From: Saprospirales bacterium
Lineage (GTDB): Bacteria > Bacteroidota > Bacteroidia > Chitinophagales > Saprospiraceae
Direction: 5' to 3'
Assembly (NCBI GenBank): GCA_016719895.1
Contig: JADJYG010000003.1
Location: 186,001-250,000 of the forward strand
Length of the DNA: 64,000 nucleotides
Shown: positions 47,273 through 56,490 of the stretch, one piece after another
Position numbering within the stretch: position 1 is the stretch's first letter
Layout of the letters: each line of letters opens with the position of its first letter
Program-made: the position numbers and the translations under genes
Notes under the pieces: model-generated
Seen by the model: only the letters and a program-made list of their open reading frames with translations
Told to the model about the DNA's origin: nothing
Databases searched by the model: none

Positions 47273-48088
47273 ATGGAAAGGATCACGGAAAATCCGTCGG
47301 CGCACCGCCACCTGGAAAAAAGGAGTGTGGAAGAATTGTTGTGCGGCATAAATGCCGAGGACAAATCGGTACCGCTGGCGGTTGAAAAGGCTATCCCGCA
47401 AATCCGGGCCTTTGTCGAAGCCACTGTACCGAAGATGCGCGATGGCGGGCGCCTGTTTTATATTGGCGCCGGCACCAGCGGCCGTTTAGGTATCCTCGAT
47501 GCCTCGGAGATACCGCCCACGTATGGCGCCCCCCCGGAGTGGGTCATCGGTCTGATTGCAGGAGGGGATAGCGCCATTCGAAAAGCCGTTGAAGGTGCGG
47601 AAGACAGCCTAACGCAGGCGTGGGTTGATTTGAGTGCGTTTGGGGTTGACTTCCGGGACACTGTAGTCGGGATTGCTGCATCCGGCACGACGCCCTATGT
47701 AGTGGAGGGCTTGCGGACGTGTCAGGCCAGAGGCATCACCACCGGGTGTATTACCTGCAACCCCGGAGCGCCCGTGTTGGCGGTAGCAGATTTCCCGATT
47801 TTAGTGGTTACGGGCCCGGAATTTGTGACCGGCAGCACACGTATGAAAGCCGGTACTGCTCAAAAGCTGGTGTTGAATATGATTTCGACATCGGTTATGA
47901 TCCGGCTTGGACGCGTTCAGGACAATAAGATGGTGGATATGCAGCTGAGCAACAACAAGTTGGTGGACCGTGGTACGCGTATGGTTATGCAGGCGACCGG
48001 GCTGGCTTACCAACCGGCACAAGATTTATTGCTGGCGGAAGGTAGTGTGCGGGAGGCTGTGCGCCGGCATGCAGAACAATCCAAATAA
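47273..48088 (+). CDS. murQ: N-acetylmuramic acid 6-phosphate etherase
   Basis: A 271-aa SIS-fold enzyme that splits MurNAc-6-phosphate into GlcNAc-6-phosphate and lactate during peptidoglycan recycling in the cytoplasm. Family motifs: ITENPSAHRHLEKRS at the start, GAGTSGRLGILDASEIPPT with the catalytic Glu79, AVEGAEDS, GIAASGTTPYV, and GSTRMKAGTAQKLVLNMIST. It is about 25 residues shorter than E. coli MurQ at the C-terminus. No anmK, ampG or PTS gene is near, so the source of the substrate is not shown. Confidence 0.95.
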   Translation: MERITENPSAHRHLEKRSVEELLCGINAEDKSVPLAVEKAIPQIRAFVEATVPKMRDGGRLFYIGAGTSGRLGILDASEIPPTYGAPPEWVIGLIAGGDSAIRKAVEGAEDSLTQAWVDLSAFGVDFRDTVVGIAASGTTPYVVEGLRTCQARGITTGCITCNPGAPVLAVADFPILVVTGPEFVTGSTRMKAGTAQKLVLNMISTSVMIRLGRVQDNKMVDMQLSNNKLVDRGTRMVMQATGLAYQPAQDLLLAEGSVREAVRRHAEQSK

Positions 48089-48089
48089 T

Positions 48090-49157
48090 TTACACTTTGA
48101 ATTCCATCAGAAACCGGCGGACTTCCGCCTGGAAATCCGCTTCATCGTTGTCGCAAAATTCCACTTCCACCGGCAGCACAAAAATGGGCAGGTCGTTTTT
48201 CCATAGAAAGCCGGCGTGCAGTTCGAGCCGGGTGGCATCTTTTTCGGTGGTTAGGATGGTCTTATGGGCGCCGGGCAGGGCGTCAAACCGGCGCAGAACA
48301 GTCTGCAAGTCGGCCTCATCGAAGTAATGGTGGTCCGAATATTCGAGGGCTGTCACGGAATGTACGTTCTGTTTGAGATAGTCCAAGAGGTAGTCGGTGT
48401 TGGCGATAGCGCTGACCAGGAGGATGTCGGTTTGCTGGCCCAGTGGGTGGCGGATATCTGGCCGAAGCAGGTCATAGGGTGGACCGTAGCGGTATTTGGA
48501 AAAAAAAACGCGCTGCCGGGGGAACGGGTCAATTTCCCGCAGCATATCGATGCGTTGTTTGGCTGTGAGTCCGGGCGGGCATTTGGTGACGATGATCAGG
48601 TCGGCCCTGCGGTATTCAAAGCGCCCTTCGCGGAGCCGGCCGGCCGGCAAGAGCCAGTCGCGGGTAAACGGCCGGTTGAATTCGGTGAGCAGAATATTCA
48701 GTCCGGGAGTTACTGCCAGGTGTTGAAAGGCATCGTCCAGTAAAATACATTGAGTATCGGGGTTGCGTTTGAGCAATTCAGGCACGCCAAGCGCCCGGCT
48801 TTCGCCAACGCTGACGGCGATATTTGGAAATTTGCGCTTGATCTGAACTGGCTCGTCGCCTGCCTGTTCAACGGAGTCGATGACGCTTACTTGCCGGTAG
48901 CCTTCCGTTTTGCGGCCATAGCCACGACTCAGTACCGCGACCTGGATAAACTGATCGAGCCAGCGCAACAAATACTCGATATGCGGGCTTTTGCCGGCGC
49001 CGCCGACGCTGAGGTTTCCCACCGAGATCACCGGAAGATCAAAACGCACGCTGCGCAGTACGCCGATGCGGTACAGCAGGTTGCGCAAGCCCACCCCCAG
49101 CCCGTACAACAGGGCAAACGGAAGCAGGAGTATGCGTATGACAATATCGTCGGACAT
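48090..49157 (-). CDS. lpxK: Tetraacyldisaccharide 4'-kinase (lipid A synthesis)
   Basis: 355 aa. LpxK phosphorylates the 4' position of the lipid A precursor at the inner membrane. Visible features are an N-terminal membrane-associated helix (PFALLYGLGVGLRNLLYRIG), the P-loop SVGNLSVGGAGKSP, VLSRGYGRKTEGY, LLDDAFQHLAV (metal-binding DDAFQH), TEFNRPFTRDWLLPAGRLRE and the late EYSDHHYFDEADL. Its stop lies one base from the murQ stop, tail to tail. Confidence 0.96.
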   Translation of the reverse strand: MSDDIVIRILLLPFALLYGLGVGLRNLLYRIGVLRSVRFDLPVISVGNLSVGGAGKSPHIEYLLRWLDQFIQVAVLSRGYGRKTEGYRQVSVIDSVEQAGDEPVQIKRKFPNIAVSVGESRALGVPELLKRNPDTQCILLDDAFQHLAVTPGLNILLTEFNRPFTRDWLLPAGRLREGRFEYRRADLIIVTKCPPGLTAKQRIDMLREIDPFPRQRVFFSKYRYGPPYDLLRPDIRHPLGQQTDILLVSAIANTDYLLDYLKQNVHSVTALEYSDHHYFDEADLQTVLRRFDALPGAHKTILTTEKDATRLELHAGFLWKNDLPIFVLPVEVEFCDNDEADFQAEVRRFLMEFKV

Positions 49158-49463
49158 CTTTGCCTGAAATAAAGCGCAAAATAGGGAATATAGTTATTCG
49201 CCCGGCCGGTCGATCTGTTTTAGGCGACGATCAGCATATCGGCCCGCGCAACCAGGCACCGGTATTGCGCCCCATTCAGCGGGTATATGGCGTTCGGCAA
49301 TTTTTTATACGGCAGCTGATAACATTTTATTTTCTTTGCGGACAAATTCGCCGCGAAGACAGCCTCTAAATCCAGTGAAAAAAGTACCTGCTTTTAGGCG
49401 AACTCCGGAATTTGGGCGCGCTGCTGCTTTCCGTTCTTCAACCCGTTTTCCAACAACTATCGA
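49158..49463. other. Intergenic region between lpxK and the dockerin-protein gene
   Basis: 306 bases between divergent genes. It must hold both promoters. I see no clear hairpin, repeat or full TTTG/TAnnTTTG pair. Confidence 0.35.
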
Positions 49464-52400
49464 ATGAAAAAAATGGTACCCGTTTCCAGCCGTTCCTTCA
49501 CGGACCAAAACCGCTTCACAAACCGCACGCCGCGCCGGCATCGCACCTGCAGCCTGTTTTTTCCCGTTCTTTTGGCGGCCGTTTTCGGCTTGTCACATCC
49601 GGGCTGGAGCCAGGAGGTGATTGGCGGATGGAACACGAGCGCCCTGCCAGGTGGAACAAACAATTTCGGCGCCAGCCCCTTTGCCGCCGCGACCACGAAC
49701 ACAAACACAACCGTAGGCGGACTGACGCGGGGCGCGGGCGTCGGCACTACCGGGACGGGCGCGGCCCGGGGCTGGGGCGGAAACACCTGGAACGCCACAG
49801 AAGCGGGAGCAATTTCGGGCAGCCAGTTTTTTACCTTCACTGTCAAAGCGAACGCCGGCCATACGCTGTCGCTGAGCTCCATCAACCCTTTCGACTACCG
49901 GCGCTCCAGTACCGGCCCTTCTTCGGCCGCCATTCAATACGACATCAACGGCGGCGGCTACACCACGGTGGCCACCGTCAGTTTTCCCAGCACATCCAGC
50001 GCAGGCGCTTCCGTCGGCTCCACGAGCCTGACGGGCGTTTCGGCACTCCAGAATTTGCCCGCCACCAGCACTGTGACGTTCCGGATCGTGCCCTACGGCG
50101 CCAGCGCCAGCGGCGGCACTTTTTATATCTTCGACACGGGCAATTCCACGGCGAATGATTTTACGGTGAACGGCACGGTTTGCCCGGTCATCACCTTCAC
50201 CGCCACACCAACCGCCACCTGCCCGGCAGCCAGCAACGGCCAGATCGTAGTAAGCGGCATCCTGGGTGGCACCGCGCCACACCTGAAATCAATAGACAAC
50301 GGCATGAACTACCAGGTTAGTTCCACCTTTTCCGGCCTGGCGGCCAATACCTACCAGGTGGTGGTTCAAGACGCCACCGGCTGCACCAGCGGGGCAACGC
50401 CCGTCGTGGTGGGTACTGCTACGCCGCCCTCCTGTTTGATCAGCGGCCCGGATTATGTCTGCAACAACTCCAGCGGCAACATATACACCGCCCCGGCTGG
50501 CATGAGCGCTTACAGTTGGAGCATCAGCCCCAACGGCTCGATCCCGGGTTCCACTACCGGTTCCTCGGTAACAGTGACTGCCGGGAATTATCTCAACACT
50601 TACACGGTTTACGTGACGATCACGGACGCCAACGGCTGTACCAGCAGCTGCTCGAAACAAAGTGACATTTATCTTTTCACCCCTCCGGCGAATATCACCG
50701 TCAATCCCAATCCGGCCTGTTTCGGCGTAACCCTGGACCTTTCTATAACCGCTGCTGCGAGCAGCACGGTTTCCTGGTCGGGCGAAGGTGTAACCAACCC
50801 CGGCGGCAATTTTATTAACCCTGATCCTAACTTCTATTACTACGACAACGTAACGACTGCCATACCAACTACCACCGGTCCACATATTTATAGCGTTACC
50901 GTAACGGCCGACAATGGCTGCTCCAATACCGGCACGGCAAACGTCACGGTCAATCCGTTGCCGGCGGCGCCAACCTGCCCCGGGAGTTCCTCGGCCTGCC
51001 TGAACGCCGCTGCCTACGCCCTCAGCGGCGGCAGCCCCGGCGGCGGCGCCTACAGCGGCCCGGGGGTGAGCGGGGGCATGTTCGACCCCGCTGTGGCGGG
51101 CTTGGGCATGCATACGATCAGCTACACCGTGACGGACGGAAACGGATGCTCCAGCAACTGCACGTTTACGATCACGGTAAACCCGCCTCCTACGCCAACG
51201 TGCCCTTCGGGCTTTTCCGTTTGCAGCAATGCCCCGCCCGTTGCGCTCACAGGCGGCAGCCCCGGCGGCGGCGCCTACAGCGGCCCGGGGGTGAGCGGGG
51301 GCATGTTCGATCCCGCTGTGGCGGGCTTGGGCATGCATACGATCAGCTACACCGTGACGGACGGAAACGGATGCTCCAGCAACTGCACGTTTACGATCAC
51401 GGTGCAAGCCTGCAGCAGCACGATCGATTTCAGCGGCAAGATTATCTTTTCGAACAACAACGCACTCGGCGTGAACAACGCCCTGGTGAGCCTCAGCGGC
51501 TCGGCCACCGCCAGCGACCTGAGCGATGTCAACGGCGATTATGCCATTTCCACTGCGCTGACGAGCGGCAGCTTCACGCTGAAGCCTACCAAAACGGTCA
51601 ACAAACTCAACGGCGTGACCGTAGCCGATGTCACAGCGATACAACAACACGTGGCCAACACTGTGCTGATCACCGACCCCTACAAACTGGTGGCGGCCGA
51701 CGTGAACAAGAGCAATTCGATCTCAACGCTCGACGCCTCGATCATCAATCAATCCCTGCTGGGCAACCCGGCCGCGCTGGCGCAATTCAAAACGTCCTGG
51801 CGTTTCGCGCCTACGAGCCACACCATGACCAACCCGCCCTGGGGTTTCCCCGAGCAACGCACGTACGTCAGCATCAATGCCAGCCAGGTCAACCAGGATT
51901 TCTACGGCATCAAAACCGGCGACGTCGCCACGACGTACGCCAACCCCGCCAACCTGGGCGCCGGCGCGCCCCTGGTGCTGCGAACCACCGATCAGCTCTT
52001 GCACCCGGGCGAAACCCTCCAGGTCGAGTTTTCAGCCGACCGGATGGACGACCTGGCATCCTTCCAGTTTGGCCTTGCGTTTGACCCGGCGCAGCTGCAA
52101 TTCGAGTCCATCGAACCTGTTGGCGGCGGTTTCCCGCTGACTGACGACGATTTTGGCGCCTACCGCTCCGCCGAAGGTGAAATCCGGGTTGCCTGGTCGC
52201 AAGCGACGGGCTTGCGCGTGGAAGCGGGCGCCCCGCTGTTGCGCCTGCGCTTTACCGCCCTGCAAGGCGGCGTCAAACTGGGCGAGGCGCTCGGGCTGGA
52301 TGCCAGCATCCTGCCCGGACTTACGTATAACAGCCGCCTGGAAGAATCGGAGGTGCGGCTGGTGTTCGGCACGACAAGCGGCACCGGCGGCACCGATGAA

Positions 52401-52664
52401 GCCAACCGCGTGCAGCTGCTGCAAAACCGGCCCAACCCCTTCAACGGCGCCACGGTGATCGGTTTTGTCCTGCCCGAACCCTGCGCGGCGCAACTGCGCG
52501 TGTTCGACGCCAGCGGCCGCCTGCTGGCCGAGCGCCATGGACAGTATCCGGCGGGTAAAAACGAAGAACCGTTGCTCCTGGAAGGCCTCTCGGGAGTATT
52601 GTACTACGAGCTGAGCACGCCGCTTGGCGTGCTGACGAAGCGCATGACGGCACTGGAGAAATAA
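49464..52664 (+). CDS. T9SS-exported protein with Ig-like, dockerin-like and cohesin-like regions
   Basis: 1066 aa. The signal peptide is long (hydrophobic core SLFFPVLLAAVFGL, cleavage near GWSQE). An N-terminal beta domain (about 50-230) with GGWNTSALPGG and SQFFTFTVKANAGHTLSL is like lamin-tail or PEP-type domains. Ig/PKD-like modules follow (about 230-650), including two near-identical units. A dockerin-like stretch (about 700-790: VTVADVTAIQQHV, AADVNKSNSISTLDASII), a cohesin-like domain (about 830-970: GETLQVEFSADRMDDLASFQFGLAFD split here) and a T9SS sorting domain (about 975-1066: LLQNRPNPFNGATVIGFVLP) complete it. It is a secreted or surface protein; partner unknown. Confidence 0.85.
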   Translation: MKKMVPVSSRSFTDQNRFTNRTPRRHRTCSLFFPVLLAAVFGLSHPGWSQEVIGGWNTSALPGGTNNFGASPFAAATTNTNTTVGGLTRGAGVGTTGTGAARGWGGNTWNATEAGAISGSQFFTFTVKANAGHTLSLSSINPFDYRRSSTGPSSAAIQYDINGGGYTTVATVSFPSTSSAGASVGSTSLTGVSALQNLPATSTVTFRIVPYGASASGGTFYIFDTGNSTANDFTVNGTVCPVITFTATPTATCPAASNGQIVVSGILGGTAPHLKSIDNGMNYQVSSTFSGLAANTYQVVVQDATGCTSGATPVVVGTATPPSCLISGPDYVCNNSSGNIYTAPAGMSAYSWSISPNGSIPGSTTGSSVTVTAGNYLNTYTVYVTITDANGCTSSCSKQSDIYLFTPPANITVNPNPACFGVTLDLSITAAASSTVSWSGEGVTNPGGNFINPDPNFYYYDNVTTAIPTTTGPHIYSVTVTADNGCSNTGTANVTVNPLPAAPTCPGSSSACLNAAAYALSGGSPGGGAYSGPGVSGGMFDPAVAGLGMHTISYTVTDGNGCSSNCTFTITVNPPPTPTCPSGFSVCSNAPPVALTGGSPGGGAYSGPGVSGGMFDPAVAGLGMHTISYTVTDGNGCSSNCTFTITVQACSSTIDFSGKIIFSNNNALGVNNALVSLSGSATASDLSDVNGDYAISTALTSGSFTLKPTKTVNKLNGVTVADVTAIQQHVANTVLITDPYKLVAADVNKSNSISTLDASIINQSLLGNPAALAQFKTSWRFAPTSHTMTNPPWGFPEQRTYVSINASQVNQDFYGIKTGDVATTYANPANLGAGAPLVLRTTDQLLHPGETLQVEFSADRMDDLASFQFGLAFDPAQLQFESIEPVGGGFPLTDDDFGAYRSAEGEIRVAWSQATGLRVEAGAPLLRLRFTALQGGVKLGEALGLDASILPGLTYNSRLEESEVRLVFGTTSGTGGTDEANRVQLLQNRPNPFNGATVIGFVLPEPCAAQLRVFDASGRLLAERHGQYPAGKNEEPLLLEGLSGVLYYELSTPLGVLTKRMTALEK
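51027..51402 (+). repeat. 225-bp tandem duplication inside the dockerin-protein gene
   Basis: Two almost identical stretches of ~150 bases start at 51027 and 51252, a period of 225 bp (75 codons). They encode GGSPGGGAYSGPGVSGGMFD and ISYTVTDGNGCSSNCTFTIT. Only a few bases differ, which indicates a recent duplication of one Ig-like module. Confidence 0.85.
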
Positions 52665-52772
52665 TGCGTATCAGACCGGGCAATGGATATGCGCGGCCTG
52701 ATACGGACAGGATTTTGGAAGCGGATTTTTCCGGATATGCATCGAGCAAGACGTTGTATTTTGCTGCCTCGT

Positions 52773-53414
52773 ATGCAAGAGGTAAACATACTATTGGCCG
52801 ACGATCACCAGATTGTACTCGATGGGCTGCGGGAAATCTTCGAAGCGGCGCCGGGATTTCGGGTTGTCGGGCAGGCCAACAACGCCCGGGCCATGGTGTC
52901 CATCATCGGCGAGCGCCGTCCGGACCTGTTGCTGATGGATTTAAACATGCCCGGAAAAGGCGGTCTTGAAATCCTGGAAGAGATCAAAACCCGTTTTCCT
53001 GCGCTGAAAATTCTGGTGTTAACCATGTACAACAGCCCGGAAATCGTGCGCCGTGCATTGGCGCTCGGGGCCGACGGCTACCTGCTCAAGGACCAGGGCC
53101 GGGAGGAGTTGCTGCACGCCATTCGGGAAGTTTTGAGCGGAAAACAATTTGTGTCGGCGCAATTATTGAATACGCAGCCTGCAATCGATCCTGCTATTTT
53201 TCCGGACGACTATCAGGCCAGGTTCACCCTCACCGAACGCGAATTGGAAATTCTCCGGCTCATCGCCCGCTCCTATACCAACAAGGAAATCGGCGACAAA
53301 TTGTATATCAGCGAATTTACAGTGGCCACGCACAGGCGCAACCTGAAGCGCAAGCTGCGCGCCGAAAATACAGTCGACCTGGTGCGTTTTGCCTATGATC
53401 ACAATTTGCTTTAA
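52773..53414 (+). CDS. NarL/FixJ-type response regulator
   Basis: 213 aa from ATG 52773 (MQEVNILLADDHQIVLDGL). The frame is open back to 52683 but without receiver sequence. The receiver domain has the acidic pair Asp10/Asp11, phosphorylation site Asp56 in LLLMDLNMPG, and Lys106 in YLLKDQG. The C-terminal LuxR-type helix-turn-helix is FTLTERELEILRLIARSYTN / KEIGDKLYISEFTVATHRRN. It is the partner of the histidine kinase that starts 28 bases later. Target genes unknown; the neighbouring secreted-protein gene is one candidate. Confidence 0.93.
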   Translation: MQEVNILLADDHQIVLDGLREIFEAAPGFRVVGQANNARAMVSIIGERRPDLLLMDLNMPGKGGLEILEEIKTRFPALKILVLTMYNSPEIVRRALALGADGYLLKDQGREELLHAIREVLSGKQFVSAQLLNTQPAIDPAIFPDDYQARFTLTERELEILRLIARSYTNKEIGDKLYISEFTVATHRRNLKRKLRAENTVDLVRFAYDHNLL

Positions 53415-53442
53415 ATTTACCGCCGACCAAATCCGCAGCGCC

Positions 53443-54252
53443 ATGTTTGTTTTTATACCGGTTAAACCCATAGCGGCGGCGATGATATGCCTGTCTGGCT
53501 GCATTGCCCTCTCTGCACAAACGCCCGAACAAAGCCGGCAAACGCCCCCGGGCGGAAACATCCAGAAACGGAAAGCCCAAATCGAAGCGGCACTGCAAGC
53601 GGCCGGTACCGACACGGCCAGGGTGCGGCTGCGCCTTCAGTTAGCCGGCATCGTCAGCCAGGAAAACCCTGCCGATGGGATCGCCCTGGCCCGGGAGGCC
53701 GCCGCGCTGGCCGAAAAAACCGGGCACACCGAAACCATTGCCCGGAGTTATTTCGGCGTCGGGAACCTGTATCTCCGCGACAACCGGCAGGACCAGGCCC
53801 TGGAATGGCTGAACAAAGGCCTTCCTCTGGCGACAAAAACAGGCAAACCCGATCTGCAGGAAGCCTGTTACAAAAGCCTGGCCCATATCTACTTCAACCA
53901 GGGCGTATATGAAAAATCCCTGGAATATTACCGCGAAGCGCTGGCGCTGCTCGAAAAAATGCAGGCGATGCCGGTCCGCAAGGCCGTTGCCCTCATTCAA
54001 ATCGGCCACCTGCTCAGCCGCACCGGTAAAACCCGGGAAGCGATCGAATCCTACCAAAAAGCGCTTGGCAACCTCGAACAGGCACAGGACTGGGGAAAGA
54101 TGGGCCATACCTGGCGCAGCATCGGCGATAACTACCGCATACTGGGAGAAACCGAACGCACAGAGCAAGCCTACGCCAAATCGCAGGAATACCTGGAACG
54201 CGACAAAAAAAAAGCCTCCTCCCCGGCGAGCAGGAGATCCGCGAACAACTGA
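53443..54252 (+). CDS. TPR sensor half of a split histidine kinase
   Basis: 269 aa from ATG 53443 (MFVFIPVKPIAAAMICLSG, signal segment ending ALSAQ). At least four TPR units follow (TIARSYFGVGNLYLRDNRQD, EACYKSLAHIYFNQGVYEKS, ALIQIGHLLSRTGKTREAIE, GHTWRSIGDNYRILGETERT). The frame leaves the homologous sequence at an A9 tract (54205-54213) and stops at 54252. The same protein family continues in another frame as the kinase half, so this is the sensor part of one TPR-transmembrane-kinase gene. Confidence 0.8.
   Translation: MFVFIPVKPIAAAMICLSGCIALSAQTPEQSRQTPPGGNIQKRKAQIEAALQAAGTDTARVRLRLQLAGIVSQENPADGIALAREAAALAEKTGHTETIARSYFGVGNLYLRDNRQDQALEWLNKGLPLATKTGKPDLQEACYKSLAHIYFNQGVYEKSLEYYREALALLEKMQAMPVRKAVALIQIGHLLSRTGKTREAIESYQKALGNLEQAQDWGKMGHTWRSIGDNYRILGETERTEQAYAKSQEYLERDKKKASSPASRRSANN
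54205..54213 (+). other. A9 homopolymer at the frame change of the kinase gene
   Basis: Nine A residues follow GAC. One extra A (or a -1 ribosome slip at A-AAA-AAA) joins the TPR frame directly to the downstream frame, which is open from 54204 and reads ...LLPGEQEIREQLNRALASGK. The cause could be a real mutation, transcriptional slippage or a homopolymer sequencing error. Confidence 0.7.
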
Positions 54253-54467
54253 ACCGGGCGCTCGCTTCAGGTAAAATAACCAGCTCGACGCGCGCCAGGA
54301 GCAACCTGGCTTACCTGCTCCTCGAGCAGGGCCGCTACGAAGCGGCACTCCCGGAAATCCAACAAGCCCTTGAACAGGCTCATCAACTCGGACTCAAGCC
54401 GGAAATCCAGTCCTGTTATCAGGCGCTTTCCGAATGCTTCCGCTACACCGGCCAGCACCCCAAAGCT

Positions 54468-55400
54468 ATGGATTACCTCGAACGGGCTTACTACATGGAG
54501 CGGTATTTGCTAAATGAAAACCGCCTGCACAGCATCGACGAAATTGAAATCCGTTACCGGACTGCCGAAAAGGAAAAACAACTCGCCCTGGTGGAAAATC
54601 AAAACCTGGTGAAAGCCCGCCAATTGCTGCGGCAGCGCTGGTCGATTGCCCTGCTGACGCTGGGACTTGCTCTTTCCGTCTTATTGTCGCTCTTTTTCAG
54701 AAAACAAAAACAATTGGTCCGCCTCGCCGCCGCCCGCGAACGCGCCGAACACGAACAGGCGCTAGCCCTGCTTCGGGCCGAAAAAGAATTTTCCGAAATA
54801 CAGGCCCTGTTCGCCGGCCAGGAGCAGGAACGTCGCCGCGTGGCCAACGACCTGCACGACAGCCTCGGCGGCTTGCTGTATGCCCTGCGGCTTCAGCTGC
54901 CCGCCGGTACGCCCGAAAAAACCCGGCGCGCGCTCGAAGCGGCCATGGCCGAAAACCGCCGCATCAGCCAGGCTCTGCTGCCGCCCGCCCTGGCCCGCGT
55001 GGGCCTCTGCGCAGCCCTCCGCGAATGGCGCGAACAATTCGAACAACGCTTCGGCCTGCCCATGCGGCTTGAACTGCCGGAAGCGGAACCCGCCCTACCC
55101 GACGACACGACTACCGCCCTGTTCCGCATCGCCCAGGAACTGACGACCAACGCGGCCAAACACGCCACCGGAGCCGGATGGGTAGCGGTGCAAATAACCC
55201 TGGCTGGAAACCAACTCCGCCTGAAGGTGGCTGACAACGGCGCCGGATTCGAACCTTCAGCGCTGCCGGAAACGGCATTCAAAACCGTGCGCTCCCGCGT
55301 GCGGCTGCTGGGCGGACAACTGCGGGTGGAGAGTGCGCCGGGGCAGGGCGCTTGCCTGCAAGTGGAAGCGCCGCTGGAGGCAATAAATACGCAGAACTGA
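54468..55400 (+). CDS. Histidine kinase half (HisKA_3/HATPase) of a split sensor
   Basis: 310 aa from the first ATG in this frame, but the coding-like sequence is open and TPR-like from 54204, so this ATG is probably internal to one gene beginning at 53443. A coiled coil, a transmembrane helix (about 63-82, WSIALLTLGLALSVLLSLFF) and a second coiled coil come first. The HisKA_3 phospho-acceptor follows in ERRRVANDLHDSLGG. The ATPase domain has the N-box LTTNAAKHA, the G1 box VADNGAGFE and the G2 region VRLLGGQLRVESAPGQG. It phosphorylates the upstream NarL-type regulator by inference. Confidence 0.88.
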   Translation: MDYLERAYYMERYLLNENRLHSIDEIEIRYRTAEKEKQLALVENQNLVKARQLLRQRWSIALLTLGLALSVLLSLFFRKQKQLVRLAAARERAEHEQALALLRAEKEFSEIQALFAGQEQERRRVANDLHDSLGGLLYALRLQLPAGTPEKTRRALEAAMAENRRISQALLPPALARVGLCAALREWREQFEQRFGLPMRLELPEAEPALPDDTTTALFRIAQELTTNAAKHATGAGWVAVQITLAGNQLRLKVADNGAGFEPSALPETAFKTVRSRVRLLGGQLRVESAPGQGACLQVEAPLEAINTQN

Positions 55401-55515
55401 GTATCGGCAGCGTCCTCCCCGCGCCGATACTTTTGACCCGGATATTTGCCGGTACGCGTACAAGCATGGTCGCCAGACTGAGCAATCCCGTGCCGGCGCC
55501 TCCCCCCAACCGCCT

Positions 55516-56429
55516 GAAAACCGGCCGCCTCAACGGCGTCACCATTGGCGACGCCTTGGCCATCCAGCAGCACCTGACCAATATCAACCCGATCGCCGAT
55601 GCCTACAAAATGATCGCCGCCGACGTCAACCGCAGCAACAGCATCATCAGCGCCGACCAAAGCGGACTGGATTTTTACGGCGTGAAGGTCGGCGACGTGA
55701 CGGCGGGGCACGCCGACCCGGCGACCTTTGGCGGGGGAGGGTCGTTGGTTTTGCGGGTGCAGGACCAGCCCTTGCAGGCCGGCGCGGGGGGGAATGGCGG
55801 ATGTTCGGGCCGAGCTGTTTGCCGACCTTGCTGCCTTGCAGTGCGCCATTGCGTTCGACCTCGCGCAGCTGCGCCTGGACAGCGTGGAAGCGCTCGCCGC
55901 CCTGCCGTATTCCCGGCCTTTTTCGCGCCGATGCGGGGGGAATCCGACTGGCCTGGAGCGCGGCCCAGGGCCTGGCGCTGGCCGAAATGGCGCCCGTTTT
56001 TCGACTGCACTTCACCGCGCTGGAATCGGGCGCCTTGCTGAGCGAAGCGCTCTGGCTCGACGCGGCGACGCTGCCGGCCCTGGCTTACCGGTCGTCTCTG
56101 GCCGAGACGCCTGTCGATCTGGTTTTCGAGGCGTACACCGGCGCGGAGGCGGCATCGCCTGCCGATGGGTTTGCTTTGTTGGCCAACCGGCCCAACCCCT
56201 TTAGCGGGACAACCACCCTGGGCTTTGTGCTGCCCGAAGCCTGCACGGCGCGCCTGCGCATGTTCGACGACGCCGGCCGCGAGTGGTGGCGGCTGGAAAA
56301 AGACTACCCGGCGGGCTATTCGGCCGAACTGCTGCGGCTTGAAGAAACACCTCCCCCGGCTTGTTGTTCTGCGAATTGCTCACGCCGTTCGGGATCCTGT
56401 TTCGGCCGCTGGCGTTTTTTGAAAATTGA
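55516..56429 (+). pseudogene. Decayed copy of the dockerin/cohesin/T9SS C-terminal module
   Basis: In three frames this stretch matches the C-terminal third of the protein encoded at 49464-52664. A dockerin part (RLNGVTIGDALAIQQHL, AADVNRSNS) is followed by a deletion of about 45 codons, then DFYGVKVGDVTAG. After a frameshift near 55790 comes cohesin-like VRAELFADLAALQCAIAFDL. After another near 55915 comes IRLAWSAAQGLAL and the sorting-domain start LLANRPNPFSGTTTLGFVLP. A last shift near 56355 gives LLFCELLTPFGILFRPLAFF before TGA. No intact N-terminus is seen. It is a duplicated fragment that has lost function. Confidence 0.8.
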
Positions 56430-56490
56430 GGATTGGGGGGGATGCCCACTTAAGTTTTGGGGGAGACTCCCCGGAGCGAATTAACCCCAC

